NCBI GenBank assembly: GCA_035286745.1 | Contig: DATECU010000331.1 | Location: forward strand, 1-27,797 | From: DATECU01 sp035286745 | GTDB lineage: Bacteria > Acidobacteriota > Vicinamibacteria > Fen-336 | Length of the DNA stretch: 27,797 nucleotides | Direction: 5' to 3' | In this document: positions 14,678 to 23,092 of the stretch, piece by piece | Position numbering within the stretch: the stretch's first letter is position 1 | How the letters are laid out: each line of letters begins with the position of its first letter | Notes under the pieces: model-generated | Told to the model about the DNA's origin: nothing | What the model saw: the letters and a program-made list of their open reading frames with translations, nothing else | Database searches by the model: none | Position numbers and translations under genes: made by a program

Positions 14678-14820
14678 GCCGTCTGCTTCGGGCTCGGCGC
14701 GGTCCGCCATCTCAGCTTCTTCGCTCTTGAGCCAACCCGGTCTCGGTGCTGGTCCCGGGCGCTGAAGGGTCCGCGCCGTAAGACCCCCCCACTCTCTCCG
14801 GGTCCACGAACGCCGTCGGC

Positions 14821-15145
14821 CTACTGCGAGAACAGGCTCCGGAGCTTGGCGGTTGCCAGGGCCCGGACTCGGGGCGACAGCGACCCCAACTCGCGCCGGA
14901 GGAGCGATGTGGAGACCGTCATGACGCGGTGGAGCCTCAATGTGAAAGCCACCCGGAGGCCCGTGGCGGTGAAGTCGGAATCGGCGGGGTCGAGCCACAG
15001 GGCGGAATCGAGGAGCTCCCGCGGCGTCTGGCTGGAGATGAACGCGAGTACGACGTGGCGGTGCAAGCCGAGCGGCTCCGTCAGGCAGACGGCGGGCCGG
15101 ACCAGGGACGGGGAGACCGCGCGCGATCAAACGTCCGGTTTCTGG
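14821..15145 (-). pseudogene. Relic of a PemK/MazF-family toxin gene
   Basis: Minus-strand translation ending at 14821 gives RPAVCLTEPLGLHRHVVLAF, ISSQTPRELL, DPADSDFTATGLRVAFTLRL, HRVMTVSTSLLRRELG and a terminal LSPRVRALATAKLRSLFSQ. This is the ordinary body of PemK/MazF-type endoribonuclease toxins (RPA, ISS, LDPADxxFxxTGL, LHRLxTLxxSL, LGxLS). The beginning is broken: the expected strand appears in another frame as GRLIARGLPVPGP (about 15141-15103), and a TGA precedes RPAVCL in the main frame. No ATG or GTG start and no antitoxin gene are found upstream. A TTG at 15066 leaves only 81 residues, lacking the first catalytic strand. I read it as a decayed solitary toxin; a sequencing indel is the alternative. 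Confidence 0.65.
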
Positions 15146-15208
15146 ACCCACGGCCTCGGGGAGGGCCTGGAAACCGACGGCTCGCCGGGGCGGCCGTCGA
15201 TCGCCGGT

Positions 15209-15237
15209 TTGGTGGTGGCCAGCGCGGTCGCTATCAT
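15209..15237 (+). promoter_or_regulatory. Putative promoter for the LOG2-isocitrate dehydrogenase operon
   Basis: TTGGTG (15209-15214) and TATCAT (15232-15237) are separated by 17 bases. Transcription would begin near 15244, with AAGGAG at 15251-15256 in the short leader before the start codon. Confidence 0.45.
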
Positions 15238-15258
15238 GGCTCAAGCAACAAAGGAGAC

Positions 15259-15962
15259 ATGAGCTTGCAGCCACGCCACGATCCCATGCTGGACTTCGCC
15301 GTCAAGGATACCTGGCGGATCTTCCGCATCATGGGAGAGTTCGTGGAGGGCTTCGAGACCCTGTCCTCGGTCAAGGGAGTCACCATCTTCGGCTCCGCCC
15401 GCAGCGAACCGGGGAGCCCGGACTACCAGCGCGCCTACGCGATGGGTCGGGCCCTGGCCAAGGCGGGCTACCCGGTGATCACGGGTGGCGGCCCCGGCGA
15501 CATGGAAGCAGCCAACAAGGGTGCCCTGGAAGCTGGGGGGGAGTCGGTCGGTCTAGCCGTCGAGCTGCCCTACGAGCCCCGGCCCAACCCCTACCTCACC
15601 ACCACCCTGTCCTTCCGCTACTTCTTCGTGCGCAAGGTCATGTTCGTGAAGTACAGCAAGGCGTTCGTGATCCTGCCCGGCGGCTTCGGCACCCTGGACG
15701 AGTTGTTCGAGGCAGTGACCTTGATCCAGACCAAGAAGGTAGAACCGTTCCCGGTGATCCTGGTGGCCGAGGACGACTACTGGGACGGGCTCATCTCTTG
15801 GATCGAGAAGACCGTGGTCAAGCGCGGCAAGGTCCGGTCCGAAGAGGTGAAGATCCTGGAGCGAGCACGCACGCCGCAGGGCGTGCTGGCGATCCTGAAA
15901 CGCAGGGTGCCCCTGGCCACCCGGAGCCGCCGGCGAGCCGGGCGGACAACCAAAGGAAAGCG

Positions 15963-15966
<4 letters not shown>
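15259..15966 (+). CDS. LOG-family protein (TIGR00730 Rossmann fold), paralog 2
   Basis: The 235-residue product is a longer LOG-type protein. A helical N-terminal extension (about 1-40) precedes the core: VTIFGSARSEPGSPDYQRAY (41-60), VITGGGPGDMEAANKGA (73-89), SFRYFFVRKVMFVKYS (118-133) and the active-site motif PGGFGTLDELFE (140-151). The basic C-terminus (RSRRRAGRTTKGKR) is unusual. It would act as a phosphoribohydrolase on a nucleotide, by family knowledge. The start is taken as ATG 15259, but AAGGAG sits only two bases before it; an in-frame TTG at 15265 would be better spaced. Its stop overlaps the isocitrate dehydrogenase ATG (15963-15966), so the two are likely translated together. 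It is not a close copy of the protein at 6828. Confidence 0.9.
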
Positions 15967-16973
<1,007 letters not shown>

Positions 16974-16983
16974 CCGCTGTCGT

Positions 16984-17337
16984 TCAGTCCTTCTTCTTGC
17001 TGTCTCCGAAGGCGGCGGCCAGGGCCCAGTTGACGACGCTCATCAACAGTGCGCCCAGGATGCCGGGAACGATGCCGTCCACGGAATAGCGCGGCAGCAG
17101 GAAGGACGCCAGCCATAGCAGGATCCCGTTGAGCACGAAGTAGAAGAGCCCCAGCGTCAGCAGCATCAAGGGGCAGGAGAGCACCAGCGCCACCGGGCGC
17201 ACGAAGAAGTTGAAGACTCCCAGAAGCGCACCGGCCAGGAGCAGCGTGAAGGGGCTGCCGTGGAAGTGGATCCCCGGCACCAGGGTGGTCACGAAGAGCC
17301 CGAGCGCATTGCCCAAGAGACGGCCCAGCATCTTCAT
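16984..17337 (-). CDS. Small membrane protein of the Phage_holin_4_2 family
   Basis: The 117-residue product has four hydrophobic segments (about 6-22, 27-45, 50-76 and 85-108) and a charged end (GDSKKKD). Sequence features LLGNALGLFVTTLVPGIHFH, LLLAGALLGVFNFFVRPVAL, and LGLFYFVLNGILLWLASFLL match the widespread four-helix membrane family Pfam Phage_holin_4_2, which despite its name occurs in many bacterial chromosomes and has no settled function. There are no phage genes around it. ATG 17337 is fixed by AGGAGG seven bases upstream. A 22-codon reading frame with its own Shine-Dalgarno lies immediately upstream and overlaps this start, which could mean translational coupling. Confidence 0.88.
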   Translation of the reverse strand: MKMLGRLLGNALGLFVTTLVPGIHFHGSPFTLLLAGALLGVFNFFVRPVALVLSCPLMLLTLGLFYFVLNGILLWLASFLLPRYSVDGIVPGILGALLMSVVNWALAAAFGDSKKKD

Positions 17338-17402
17338 TGCGGTTCCTCCTGGTGCGGGGGCCGGCGGGAGCCGCACAGCGGGACGTGGGAACAGGGGTTC
17401 AT
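17334..17402 (-). CDS. Possible 22-codon leader peptide upstream of the holin-like gene
   Basis: A short frame starts with ATG at 17402, five bases after GAGGAG, and encodes MNPCSHVPLCGSRRPPHQEE plus two residues. Its TGA overlaps the ATG of the holin-like gene (ATGA, 17337-17334), which also has its own AGGAGG inside this frame. The arrangement fits a coupled leader peptide. It may equally be chance; nothing in the peptide is recognisable. Confidence 0.3.
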   Translation of the reverse strand: MNPCSHVPLCGSRRPPHQEEPQ

Positions 17403-17496
17403 GGGTTCTCCTCGGGAAGACGAAGACCGGGCGTACGGTCTATCATAGCCCCCGGTTGCGACGCCCCCCTCCTCGTCAGAAAGAGGCGAGAGTCCC

Positions 17497-18648
17497 GTGA
17501 AGAAGCCCACCGATTCGGTCCGCTTCCGGCAAGCCCTGCTGAAGCTCCTGGAGAGCAATCCCCGGGACGAGGATCGGCTGCTGGCGAAGTTCGAGGCTCG
17601 TTCCGGTGATCAGCCTCCCCTCTACTCCACCATCCTGTACATCCTCACTCACCTCACCTTCAGCGAGGCCGAGGCGGAGCGCCACTTCAAACGCATTCGC
17701 TCCCATCGGGCCCGAGTGAAGGAGAAGCTGGGCCGCGACGTGGGGCTGCGGGTCGCCATCCTGGACTACTTCGTGAACGTGAGCCGCGAGCTCAAGAGCC
17801 CCAAGGTGATCGAGATCTCGATCTACCAGCGCACCGAGCACGACGCGGTCACCGACGGCCTCACCGGCCTCTACAACCACGCCTTCCTGACCCTGAGCCT
17901 GCGCCGCGAGGTGAACCGGGCCCGCCGCCACGACCTCACCTTCTCGCTGCTCATGTTCGACCTCGACAACTTCAAGCAGGTCAACGACACCCGCGGGCAT
18001 CTGGAAGGGGATCGGGTGCTGGTGAAGTCGGCGGCGCTGATCCGCGAGAGCCTGCGCGACATCGACGTTCCGGCGCGCTACGGGGGCGAGGAGTTCTCGG
18101 TGATCCTGCCCGAGACGCCCCGCGCCGGGGCTCGGCTGGCGGCGGAGCGGATCCGGGCCCGGGTCGAGGAGCACTTCAAGAAGCCCAAGCGCGGGTTGGC
18201 GGTGACCATCTCCGGCGGCATCGCCACCTTCCCCGAGGACGCCGGAAGCGCCGAGGACATGCTGCGGCGCGCCGACGAGGCTCTCTATCGATCCAAGGCC
18301 GCCGGCAAGAACCGCATCACCCTCTTGGGCCGGGAACGACGCCACCACGAGCGGGTGGTGTGGGTGCAGGAGGTGGTGGTCGAGGACGAGAAGGGGAAGA
18401 GCGCCGAGGCCCGCATCAAGAACGCCTCCGAAAGCGGGCTGCTCCTCAGCCTGCCCAGCCCGATTCCGGTAGGCAGTCACGTTCGGTTGGTGGTGCGGAC
18501 CAAGGACGGCGCCCCACGCGACCTCCGGGGCCAGGTGGTTCGCGTCGCCGGCCAGGAGCCGACCGGCTTCGAGACCGGAATCCGCCTGATGAACGGCTCG
18601 GGAAGCCTGCTGGCCCTGCCCCGGGATCAGCCCGCGGCCAACCGGTGA
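17497..18648 (+). CDS. Diguanylate cyclase with C-terminal PilZ domain
   Basis: The 383-residue cytoplasmic protein has an N-terminal helical region (1-115) of unknown type, a GGDEF domain (about 116-278) and a PilZ domain (about 280-370). The cyclase signature reads ARYGGEEFSVILP, with GGEEF at 196-200, and the substrate-site motif FDLDNFKQVNDTRGHLEGD is complete, so c-di-GMP synthesis is expected. An allosteric inhibitory RxxD (RDID, 187-190) sits five residues before GGEEF. The PilZ part has RHHER (282-286) and NASESG (309-314), matching RxxxR and D/NxSxxG for c-di-GMP binding. The start is GTG 17497, preceded by a weak GAGG. The gene stands alone between divergent and co-directional neighbours. 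Downstream targets are unknown. Confidence 0.92.
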   Translation: MKKPTDSVRFRQALLKLLESNPRDEDRLLAKFEARSGDQPPLYSTILYILTHLTFSEAEAERHFKRIRSHRARVKEKLGRDVGLRVAILDYFVNVSRELKSPKVIEISIYQRTEHDAVTDGLTGLYNHAFLTLSLRREVNRARRHDLTFSLLMFDLDNFKQVNDTRGHLEGDRVLVKSAALIRESLRDIDVPARYGGEEFSVILPETPRAGARLAAERIRARVEEHFKKPKRGLAVTISGGIATFPEDAGSAEDMLRRADEALYRSKAAGKNRITLLGRERRHHERVVWVQEVVVEDEKGKSAEARIKNASESGLLLSLPSPIPVGSHVRLVVRTKDGAPRDLRGQVVRVAGQEPTGFETGIRLMNGSGSLLALPRDQPAANR

Positions 18649-18712
18649 AGCTCGGCCAGCCCCCTGCTTCTCTCCCCGGGCCTCCCGCGATCCGCAAGCG
18701 GCGCCGCCAGCG

Positions 18713-18718
18713 TACAAT
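18713..18718 (+). promoter_or_regulatory. Candidate -10 element for the DUF350 gene pair
   Basis: TACAAT lies 27 bases before the ATG at 18746 and would give a leader of about 20 bases containing GGGAGG. No recognisable -35 is present 16-18 bases upstream. Confidence 0.35.
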
Positions 18719-18745
18719 CGCCGCACCCACCACAGGGAGGTCGTC

Positions 18746-19279
18746 ATGGACGTCGCCAGCATTCTCGCCGGGCTGATCGCCTTCGCCGTCTCCGTGTTCG
18801 GCGCCGTGCTGCTGGTCTTCGTCACCTACCGACTGAACACGCTGGTCACCCGCAAGCTGGACGAGGAACAGCTCTTGCTCTCGGGGAACCACTCGGTGGC
18901 GGTGGCCCTGGGAGCCATCGTGCTGGCCCAGGCCCTGCTGCTCCGCCACGCTGTCTTTCCCAGCATGGTTCTGATCCGTGATCTCTTCGTGCGGCCGGCC
19001 GGCTGGGCCCATGTTGCGCTGGTGCTGGGCCAGTGCCTGGTCTTCTTCCTGGTGCTGGGCATCCTGGCCTTTGGCTCGGTAGCCATCGCCACCTGGTTGT
19101 TCTCGCGCATGACTCGGGCCATTCCCGAGCGAGAGGAGATCCTGAAGGGCAACCTGGCCCTGGCCATCTTCTTTGCTTTCGTGGTGCTCGGAGTCGCCCT
19201 GGTCATCAACGAAGGCATCGCGGACCTGGCACGCTCGCTGATCCCCGAGATGAGGAACGGCTTCCTGCGGATCGACTGA
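18746..19279 (+). CDS. DUF350 family membrane protein
   Basis: The 177-residue protein has four or five hydrophobic segments (about 4-28, 50-65, 86-115, 136-158) and the family trait DEEQLLLSGNHSVAVALGAI after the first helix. DUF350 proteins (YjfL-like) are inner-membrane proteins of unknown function that are often encoded with small operons of uncharacterised proteins. GGGAGG is five bases before the ATG. The stop TGA shares a base with the ATG of the next gene (TGATG), so the two are probably coupled. A related arrangement in enterobacteria joins a DUF350 gene to others of the yjf operon, but none of those partners is recognisable here. Confidence 0.85.
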   Translation: MDVASILAGLIAFAVSVFGAVLLVFVTYRLNTLVTRKLDEEQLLLSGNHSVAVALGAIVLAQALLLRHAVFPSMVLIRDLFVRPAGWAHVALVLGQCLVFFLVLGILAFGSVAIATWLFSRMTRAIPEREEILKGNLALAIFFAFVVLGVALVINEGIADLARSLIPEMRNGFLRID

Positions 19280-20424
19280 TGCGGGCCGGCTGTCTGGCGG
19301 TCAGCATTGTGCTGCTGGTGCTTCTGGTCCTGGCGGCCGGCTTCTTCCTCCTGGTGCTGCTCCGCGACATCGACTTTGCCTCTCGTGAGCCGGGGCCGGA
19401 GCCCCCGCCGGCGCCTTCGCCCAGGACGCGCCCCTCCGCCACGCCTCGGCCCTCGCCTTCGGTACCACCAGATCGTTATGCGGAGTGGGTGGGCTCTCTC
19501 AACCGATTCGAGCGCCGGGACGGCGGCACTCACCATGAGCTCCGCTATGGCTTCCTGGACCACCATGGCCGGCGGCAGGAGGTAACCTGCCGGATCGCCA
19601 AAGCCGACCACCAGCGGGAGACCACGAGCTTCGGCTATTCCAAGCCGGAGCTGGAAGCTCACGCCGACGCCGTGCTGCAAGACTGGATCGATGGAGAGCT
19701 GGCGCGGCGCGGTCTTGCGCCCTACGTGCACGCCACCGTGGCCGGAGGCTACCGCTGGCAGTCGAGGTTCCCCGCGCTCGACGCGGACGCGCTGGGTCAG
19801 CTCTACGTCGAGATCGAGAGGTTCAGGAGCTGGCTTCAGGACGGCTACGATCGGAAGCGCGCGGAAGTCCAGGACGCCTACCTCAGGGAACGCGGCTTTC
19901 TGCTGGAAGACAACACCATCGGCATCGACTATGCGCGCGTGGTTTCCCGTGCCGAGCGGCCCATCGATGACTGCCGGCGGGCCTTGGCCGTAGCCGCGAC
20001 CGAGGATAGCGAGCGCCAGCGTCTCGGGGTGTTCATCGCCTTCCTCCAGGAACTGCGCTACGAGGTGCCGCGAAACCCTGCCGGGCGCGAGATTGGAGGC
20101 CTCTATCCGCCGACCGAGGTGCTGGTGAACGACCACGGCGACTGCGACTCCAAGTCGGCCACCTTCGCGGCTCTGTGGCGCAACCATGCCTCGGCGGTGC
20201 TGCTGATCGAGGCTCCCGGCCACATGCTGGTGGGAGTCGAGACCAGGCCGGCACCTGGGCTCAAGTCGGTCCGCATCGGCAATCGCTACTTCGTTTTGTG
20301 CGAGGTGGCGGGGCCCGGCAAGTCGCACCCGGGGGCCAAGGGCATCTCGGGGCAGTTCCAGTACTGGCTGCTGGAGCCCGTGGGCGAGGCGCCGCAGGCC
20401 ATCCGCGGCCGGTCGAGCCCGTAG
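19279..20424 (+). CDS. Membrane-anchored protein with transglutaminase-like domain
   Basis: The 381-residue product has one N-terminal hydrophobic segment (8-28), a Pro-rich linker (36-65) and a soluble region that would lie outside the membrane. The C-terminal part contains PPTEVLVNDHGDCDSKSATF (277-296) with Cys289, then PGHMLVGVE with His315 and a strand NRYFVLCEV. This is the usual order of the papain-like transglutaminase core (Cys-His-Asp) in bacterial exported members, where the segment before GDCDxKS is often PxxTL. The acid residue cannot be assigned with certainty. The upstream half (70-275) is unfamiliar. It is probably coupled to the DUF350 gene and may act on envelope peptides or proteins. 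Confidence 0.75.
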   Translation: MRAGCLAVSIVLLVLLVLAAGFFLLVLLRDIDFASREPGPEPPPAPSPRTRPSATPRPSPSVPPDRYAEWVGSLNRFERRDGGTHHELRYGFLDHHGRRQEVTCRIAKADHQRETTSFGYSKPELEAHADAVLQDWIDGELARRGLAPYVHATVAGGYRWQSRFPALDADALGQLYVEIERFRSWLQDGYDRKRAEVQDAYLRERGFLLEDNTIGIDYARVVSRAERPIDDCRRALAVAATEDSERQRLGVFIAFLQELRYEVPRNPAGREIGGLYPPTEVLVNDHGDCDSKSATFAALWRNHASAVLLIEAPGHMLVGVETRPAPGLKSVRIGNRYFVLCEVAGPGKSHPGAKGISGQFQYWLLEPVGEAPQAIRGRSSP

Positions 20425-20461
20425 TGCCCGGTTCGTCGGCTGTCGCTGATAATGGGCCCCC

Positions 20462-21643
20462 ATGAAGCTCCCCCGCACCGTCAAGGCCCTCGGTTTCGTG
20501 AGCCTGCTGACGGACGTCAGCAGCGAGATGATCTACCCGCTGCTTCCCGCCTTTCTGACCGGCGTACTCAGGGCTGGCCCCGCCTTCCTGGGCGTCGTCG
20601 AGGGCCTGGCGGAGACGGTGGCCAGCCTGCTCAAGCTCCTGGCCGGCCGCCTGTCCGACCAGCTTCCCCGTCGCAAGCCCTTGGTCGTCGCCGGCTATTC
20701 GTTATCGTCCGTGGTGCGCCCCCTGGTGGCCCTGGCCGCGGCGCCCTGGCACGTTCTCGCCCTGCGGGTCGCGGATCGGGTGGGCAAGGGTGTGCGCGGG
20801 GCGCCCCGCGACGCCATCGTGGCCGACGTCACTCCGGCCTCGGAGCTGGGCCGCGCCTACGGCTTTCATCGGGCCATGGACCACGCCGGGGCGATGGCCG
20901 GCCCGCTGATCGCCGCCGCTCTTCTGGGGTGGGGCCTCGGTTTGCGTCTTGTGTTCGCCTGGGCGGCGGTGCCGGCGGTCCTCAGCCTGCTGGTGCTGCT
21001 CTTCGGTGTCCGGGAGGCCACGCGGACATCGGTAGGCGCTGGCCCGGCACCCGAGAATGCCCGGCCCGCGCCTCTGGGGCGAGGCTTTCGCCTCTACTTG
21101 ACGGTGCTGGCCGTCTTCACCCTGGGCAACTCCTCCGATGCCTTCCTGCTCCTGCGCGCCCAAGACGCTGGGGTGCCCCTGACTGCGATTCCGCTGCTGT
21201 GGGCCTTTCACCACTCGGTGAAGGCCGGCTTCTCCACTTGGGCCGGCGGCCTGTCCGACCGGCTGGGACGGCGGGCGACCATCCTCGCCGGCTGGAGCGT
21301 CTACGCCCTCGCCTACGCCGGTTTCGCGATGGCGAGCCGTCCGCTCGAGATCTTCCTGCTTTTCGCCTTCTACGGTTTCTTCCACGCTCTGACCGAGGGC
21401 CCCGAGCGGGCGCTGGTGGCGGCCCTGGCCCCGGCCGAGGCCCGAGGCCGAGCCTTCGGCTGGTTCCATGCGGTCACGGGAGCCATGCTGCTGCCGGCGA
21501 GCCTGCTCACCGGCGTTCTCTGGCAGGCGTTGGGCTCAAGCGTCGCCCTCGGTGTCGGCGCGCTGCTGGCCGCCCTGTCCGCAGTGGGCTTGCTGACTCT
21601 GGTGCAGGAACCACCGCGGCTGGGAAGCGAGGCGACGGCATGA
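20462..21643 (+). CDS. Major facilitator superfamily transporter
   Basis: The 393-residue protein has about twelve hydrophobic helices in two sets of six joined by a loop near 190-205. The start LGFVSLLTDVSSEMIYPLLP and the loop LLAGRLSDQLPRRKPLVVAG (the GxLSDxxxRRK cytoplasmic motif between helices 2 and 3) are typical of the superfamily. The second half repeats it as GGLSDRLGRRATILAGW. RVADRVGKGVRGAPRDAIVADV is characteristic of a subgroup of bacterial MFS proteins with no assigned substrate. It precedes a metallophosphoesterase with a four-base overlap. A GATAAT lies eight bases before the ATG, so the transcript may be leaderless; no Shine-Dalgarno is evident. Confidence 0.92.
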   Translation: MKLPRTVKALGFVSLLTDVSSEMIYPLLPAFLTGVLRAGPAFLGVVEGLAETVASLLKLLAGRLSDQLPRRKPLVVAGYSLSSVVRPLVALAAAPWHVLALRVADRVGKGVRGAPRDAIVADVTPASELGRAYGFHRAMDHAGAMAGPLIAAALLGWGLGLRLVFAWAAVPAVLSLLVLLFGVREATRTSVGAGPAPENARPAPLGRGFRLYLTVLAVFTLGNSSDAFLLLRAQDAGVPLTAIPLLWAFHHSVKAGFSTWAGGLSDRLGRRATILAGWSVYALAYAGFAMASRPLEIFLLFAFYGFFHALTEGPERALVAALAPAEARGRAFGWFHAVTGAMLLPASLLTGVLWQALGSSVALGVGALLAALSAVGLLTLVQEPPRLGSEATA

Positions 21644-22812
21644 CCCCGACGCGCTTGGCGCTCGCGCAGCCGGCGGTCCTGGCCGCAATCCTGGGCTCGC
21701 TCGCAACGCTGGCCGCAACCGGCGACCGCCTGCCCGATCGTCCCGCGGCTCCGGCTCCGCTCCTGGAGTCGGTGGACACTCGGCTCTACCTGATCGGAGA
21801 TGCCGGAGCCCCCGCAGAACGGGAGCCGGTGTTCGAGGCGTTGCGGGCGGAGCTGGCCCGCGACCCGGGTCGCAGCCTGGTGGTGTTCCTGGGCGACAAC
21901 ATCTACCCCCTGGGCCTGCCTGCGCCTGACGATGGCGGCCGTAGAGAAGCCGAACGAAGGCTGGAGGCGCAGTTGGCGCTGGTGCAGTCCAGCGGGGCGC
22001 CAGGCATCTTCGTGCCCGGCAACCACGATTGGGCCACCCCGGGGGCGCCCGAAACCGGGTGGGATGCCATTAGGCGCCAAGAACGCCATGTGTCCGGAAG
22101 GAACGATCCTGGCCTCGCCTTTCTGCCCCTTGGGGGTTGTCCGGGACCCGTGGTGCGCGACGTCGGCGCGCGGCTGCGGCTGGTGGTGCTCGACACCGAG
22201 TGGTGGTTGCGCGAGGGGCCGAAGCCGACTCATCCCAGCTCGGCCTGCCCGGAGGACTCGGAACTCGAGGTGCTGGCCGCCCTGGAGGGCGCTCTGGCCG
22301 GCGCGGGGACGCGTCAGGTGGTGGTGGCCAGCCACCACCCGCTCGCCAGCGGCGGCAGCCACGGCGGCCACTTCGGCTGGAAGGATCACGTGTTTCCGCT
22401 GCGCGCGAAGAAGCGCTGGCTGTGGTTGCCCCTCCCGGGCCTAGGCTCCGCCTATCCCCTGGCCCGGCAGGCCGGGATCTCCAACCAGGACCTGGCGGGC
22501 ACGCTCAACGAGAAGATGCGGGCTGCTCTGGAAGGCGTCTTCCGGACCCACCCGCCCCTGCTCCACGCAGCCGGCCATGAACACAACCTCCAGGTCTTCC
22601 GCGGGAGAAGCGCCCGCTACCTGGCCATATCGGGCAGCGGCTACTATCGGCCGGCCAGCCGGGCAGTGACCACGCCCGAGACCCTCTTCGCCCGCGCCGC
22701 CAGCGGCTTCATGCGCCTCGACCTGGCGTCGGACGGCCGTGCGCGTTTGGCGGTCCTGGTGGTGGACCGCGAAGGCCGCGGGAGCGAGGCCTTCTCATTG
22801 CTCCTGGAATGA
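21640..22812 (+). CDS. Exported calcineurin-like metallophosphoesterase
   Basis: The 390-residue product starts with a likely signal or anchor (10-27), then carries all metallophosphoesterase motifs: LIGDAG (51-56, second residue pattern of the first metal strand), FLGDNIYPLG (83-92), PGNHDW (126-131), ASHHP (230-234) and GHEH (312-315). These coordinate two metal ions to hydrolyse phosphoesters; the substrate is unknown. The stretch between the last two motifs (GSAYPLARQAGISNQDLAGT) resembles a bacterial subgroup with an insertion there. The ATG at 21640 overlaps the MFS stop (ATGA), which supports the start and suggests joint translation. The reading frame stays open far upstream inside the MFS gene, but that part is a shadow. 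Confidence 0.9.
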   Translation: MTPTRLALAQPAVLAAILGSLATLAATGDRLPDRPAAPAPLLESVDTRLYLIGDAGAPAEREPVFEALRAELARDPGRSLVVFLGDNIYPLGLPAPDDGGRREAERRLEAQLALVQSSGAPGIFVPGNHDWATPGAPETGWDAIRRQERHVSGRNDPGLAFLPLGGCPGPVVRDVGARLRLVVLDTEWWLREGPKPTHPSSACPEDSELEVLAALEGALAGAGTRQVVVASHHPLASGGSHGGHFGWKDHVFPLRAKKRWLWLPLPGLGSAYPLARQAGISNQDLAGTLNEKMRAALEGVFRTHPPLLHAAGHEHNLQVFRGRSARYLAISGSGYYRPASRAVTTPETLFARAASGFMRLDLASDGRARLAVLVVDREGRGSEAFSLLLE

Positions 22813-22849
22813 CCCGGCTGCGTGCCGGTCGGCCGGTCGGGCCCCAGGA

Positions 22850-22878
22850 TTGACGTCTATAGGCATAGGAGCTAGCGT
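22850..22878 (+). promoter_or_regulatory. Putative promoter of the vapBC pair, compatible with a leaderless transcript
   Basis: TTGACG (22850-22855) and TAGCGT (22873-22878) are separated by exactly 17 bases. The ATG of the antitoxin is at 22886, seven bases after the -10, where transcription should begin. An AGGAG at 22867-22871 lies inside the promoter and could serve only a transcript starting further upstream. Confidence 0.5.
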
Positions 22879-22885
22879 GTTTTGT

Positions 22886-23092
22886 ATGCGCACGACGCTG
22901 GATATTCCCGAGCCACTCATGGAAGAAGCCAGACAACTCCTGGGGTTCAAGTCCAAGACCGATACCGTGGTGCTGTCGCTGCAGGAGCTCATCCGCCGCA
23001 AGCGCATCGAAGAGCTGAAAGCGATGATGGGCCAAGTGCGGTTGGAGATCGATGTGCCCAAGTCGCGCCGCCGCCCGCGCGCGCGCCCGTGA
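22886..23092 (+). CDS. VapB-family antitoxin
   Basis: The 68-residue product begins MRTTLDIPEPLMEEARQLLG, the normal ribbon-helix-helix start of VapB antitoxins, followed by FKSKTDTVVLSLQELIRRKR, the second helix and dimerisation part. The C-terminus (DVPKSRRRPRARP) would wrap the toxin. VapB neutralises VapC and represses its own promoter. An alternative GTG start at 22877 has AGGAG five bases upstream, but it adds only three residues. The gene overlaps the toxin start as GTGA (23089-23092). The antitoxin looks intact, while the toxin is frameshifted. Confidence 0.88.
   Translation: MRTTLDIPEPLMEEARQLLGFKSKTDTVVLSLQELIRRKRIEELKAMMGQVRLEIDVPKSRRRPRARP

Noticed and set aside
14606..14710. 34-codon frame MADRAEPEADGG... 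overlapping the GTG start of protein C
   Set aside because: It has no good ribosome-binding site and spans the likely ECF promoter, which would put its start upstream of the transcript. Composition is not informative.
17476..18825. 449-codon open frame on the minus strand opposite the GGDEF-PilZ gene
   Set aside because: It has no motif, and the plus strand carries complete GGDEF and PilZ signatures.
18826..20484. 552-codon open frame on the minus strand opposite the DUF350 and transglutaminase-like genes
   Set aside because: It is low complexity without recognisable features; the plus-strand genes have membrane segments and a GDCDSKS motif.
20452..21639. Upstream extension of the metallophosphoesterase frame through the MFS gene
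   Set aside because: The stretch is Arg/Gly/Pro-rich and motif-free, while the MFS frame is well conserved. ATG 21640 overlaps the MFS stop as in other coupled pairs here.
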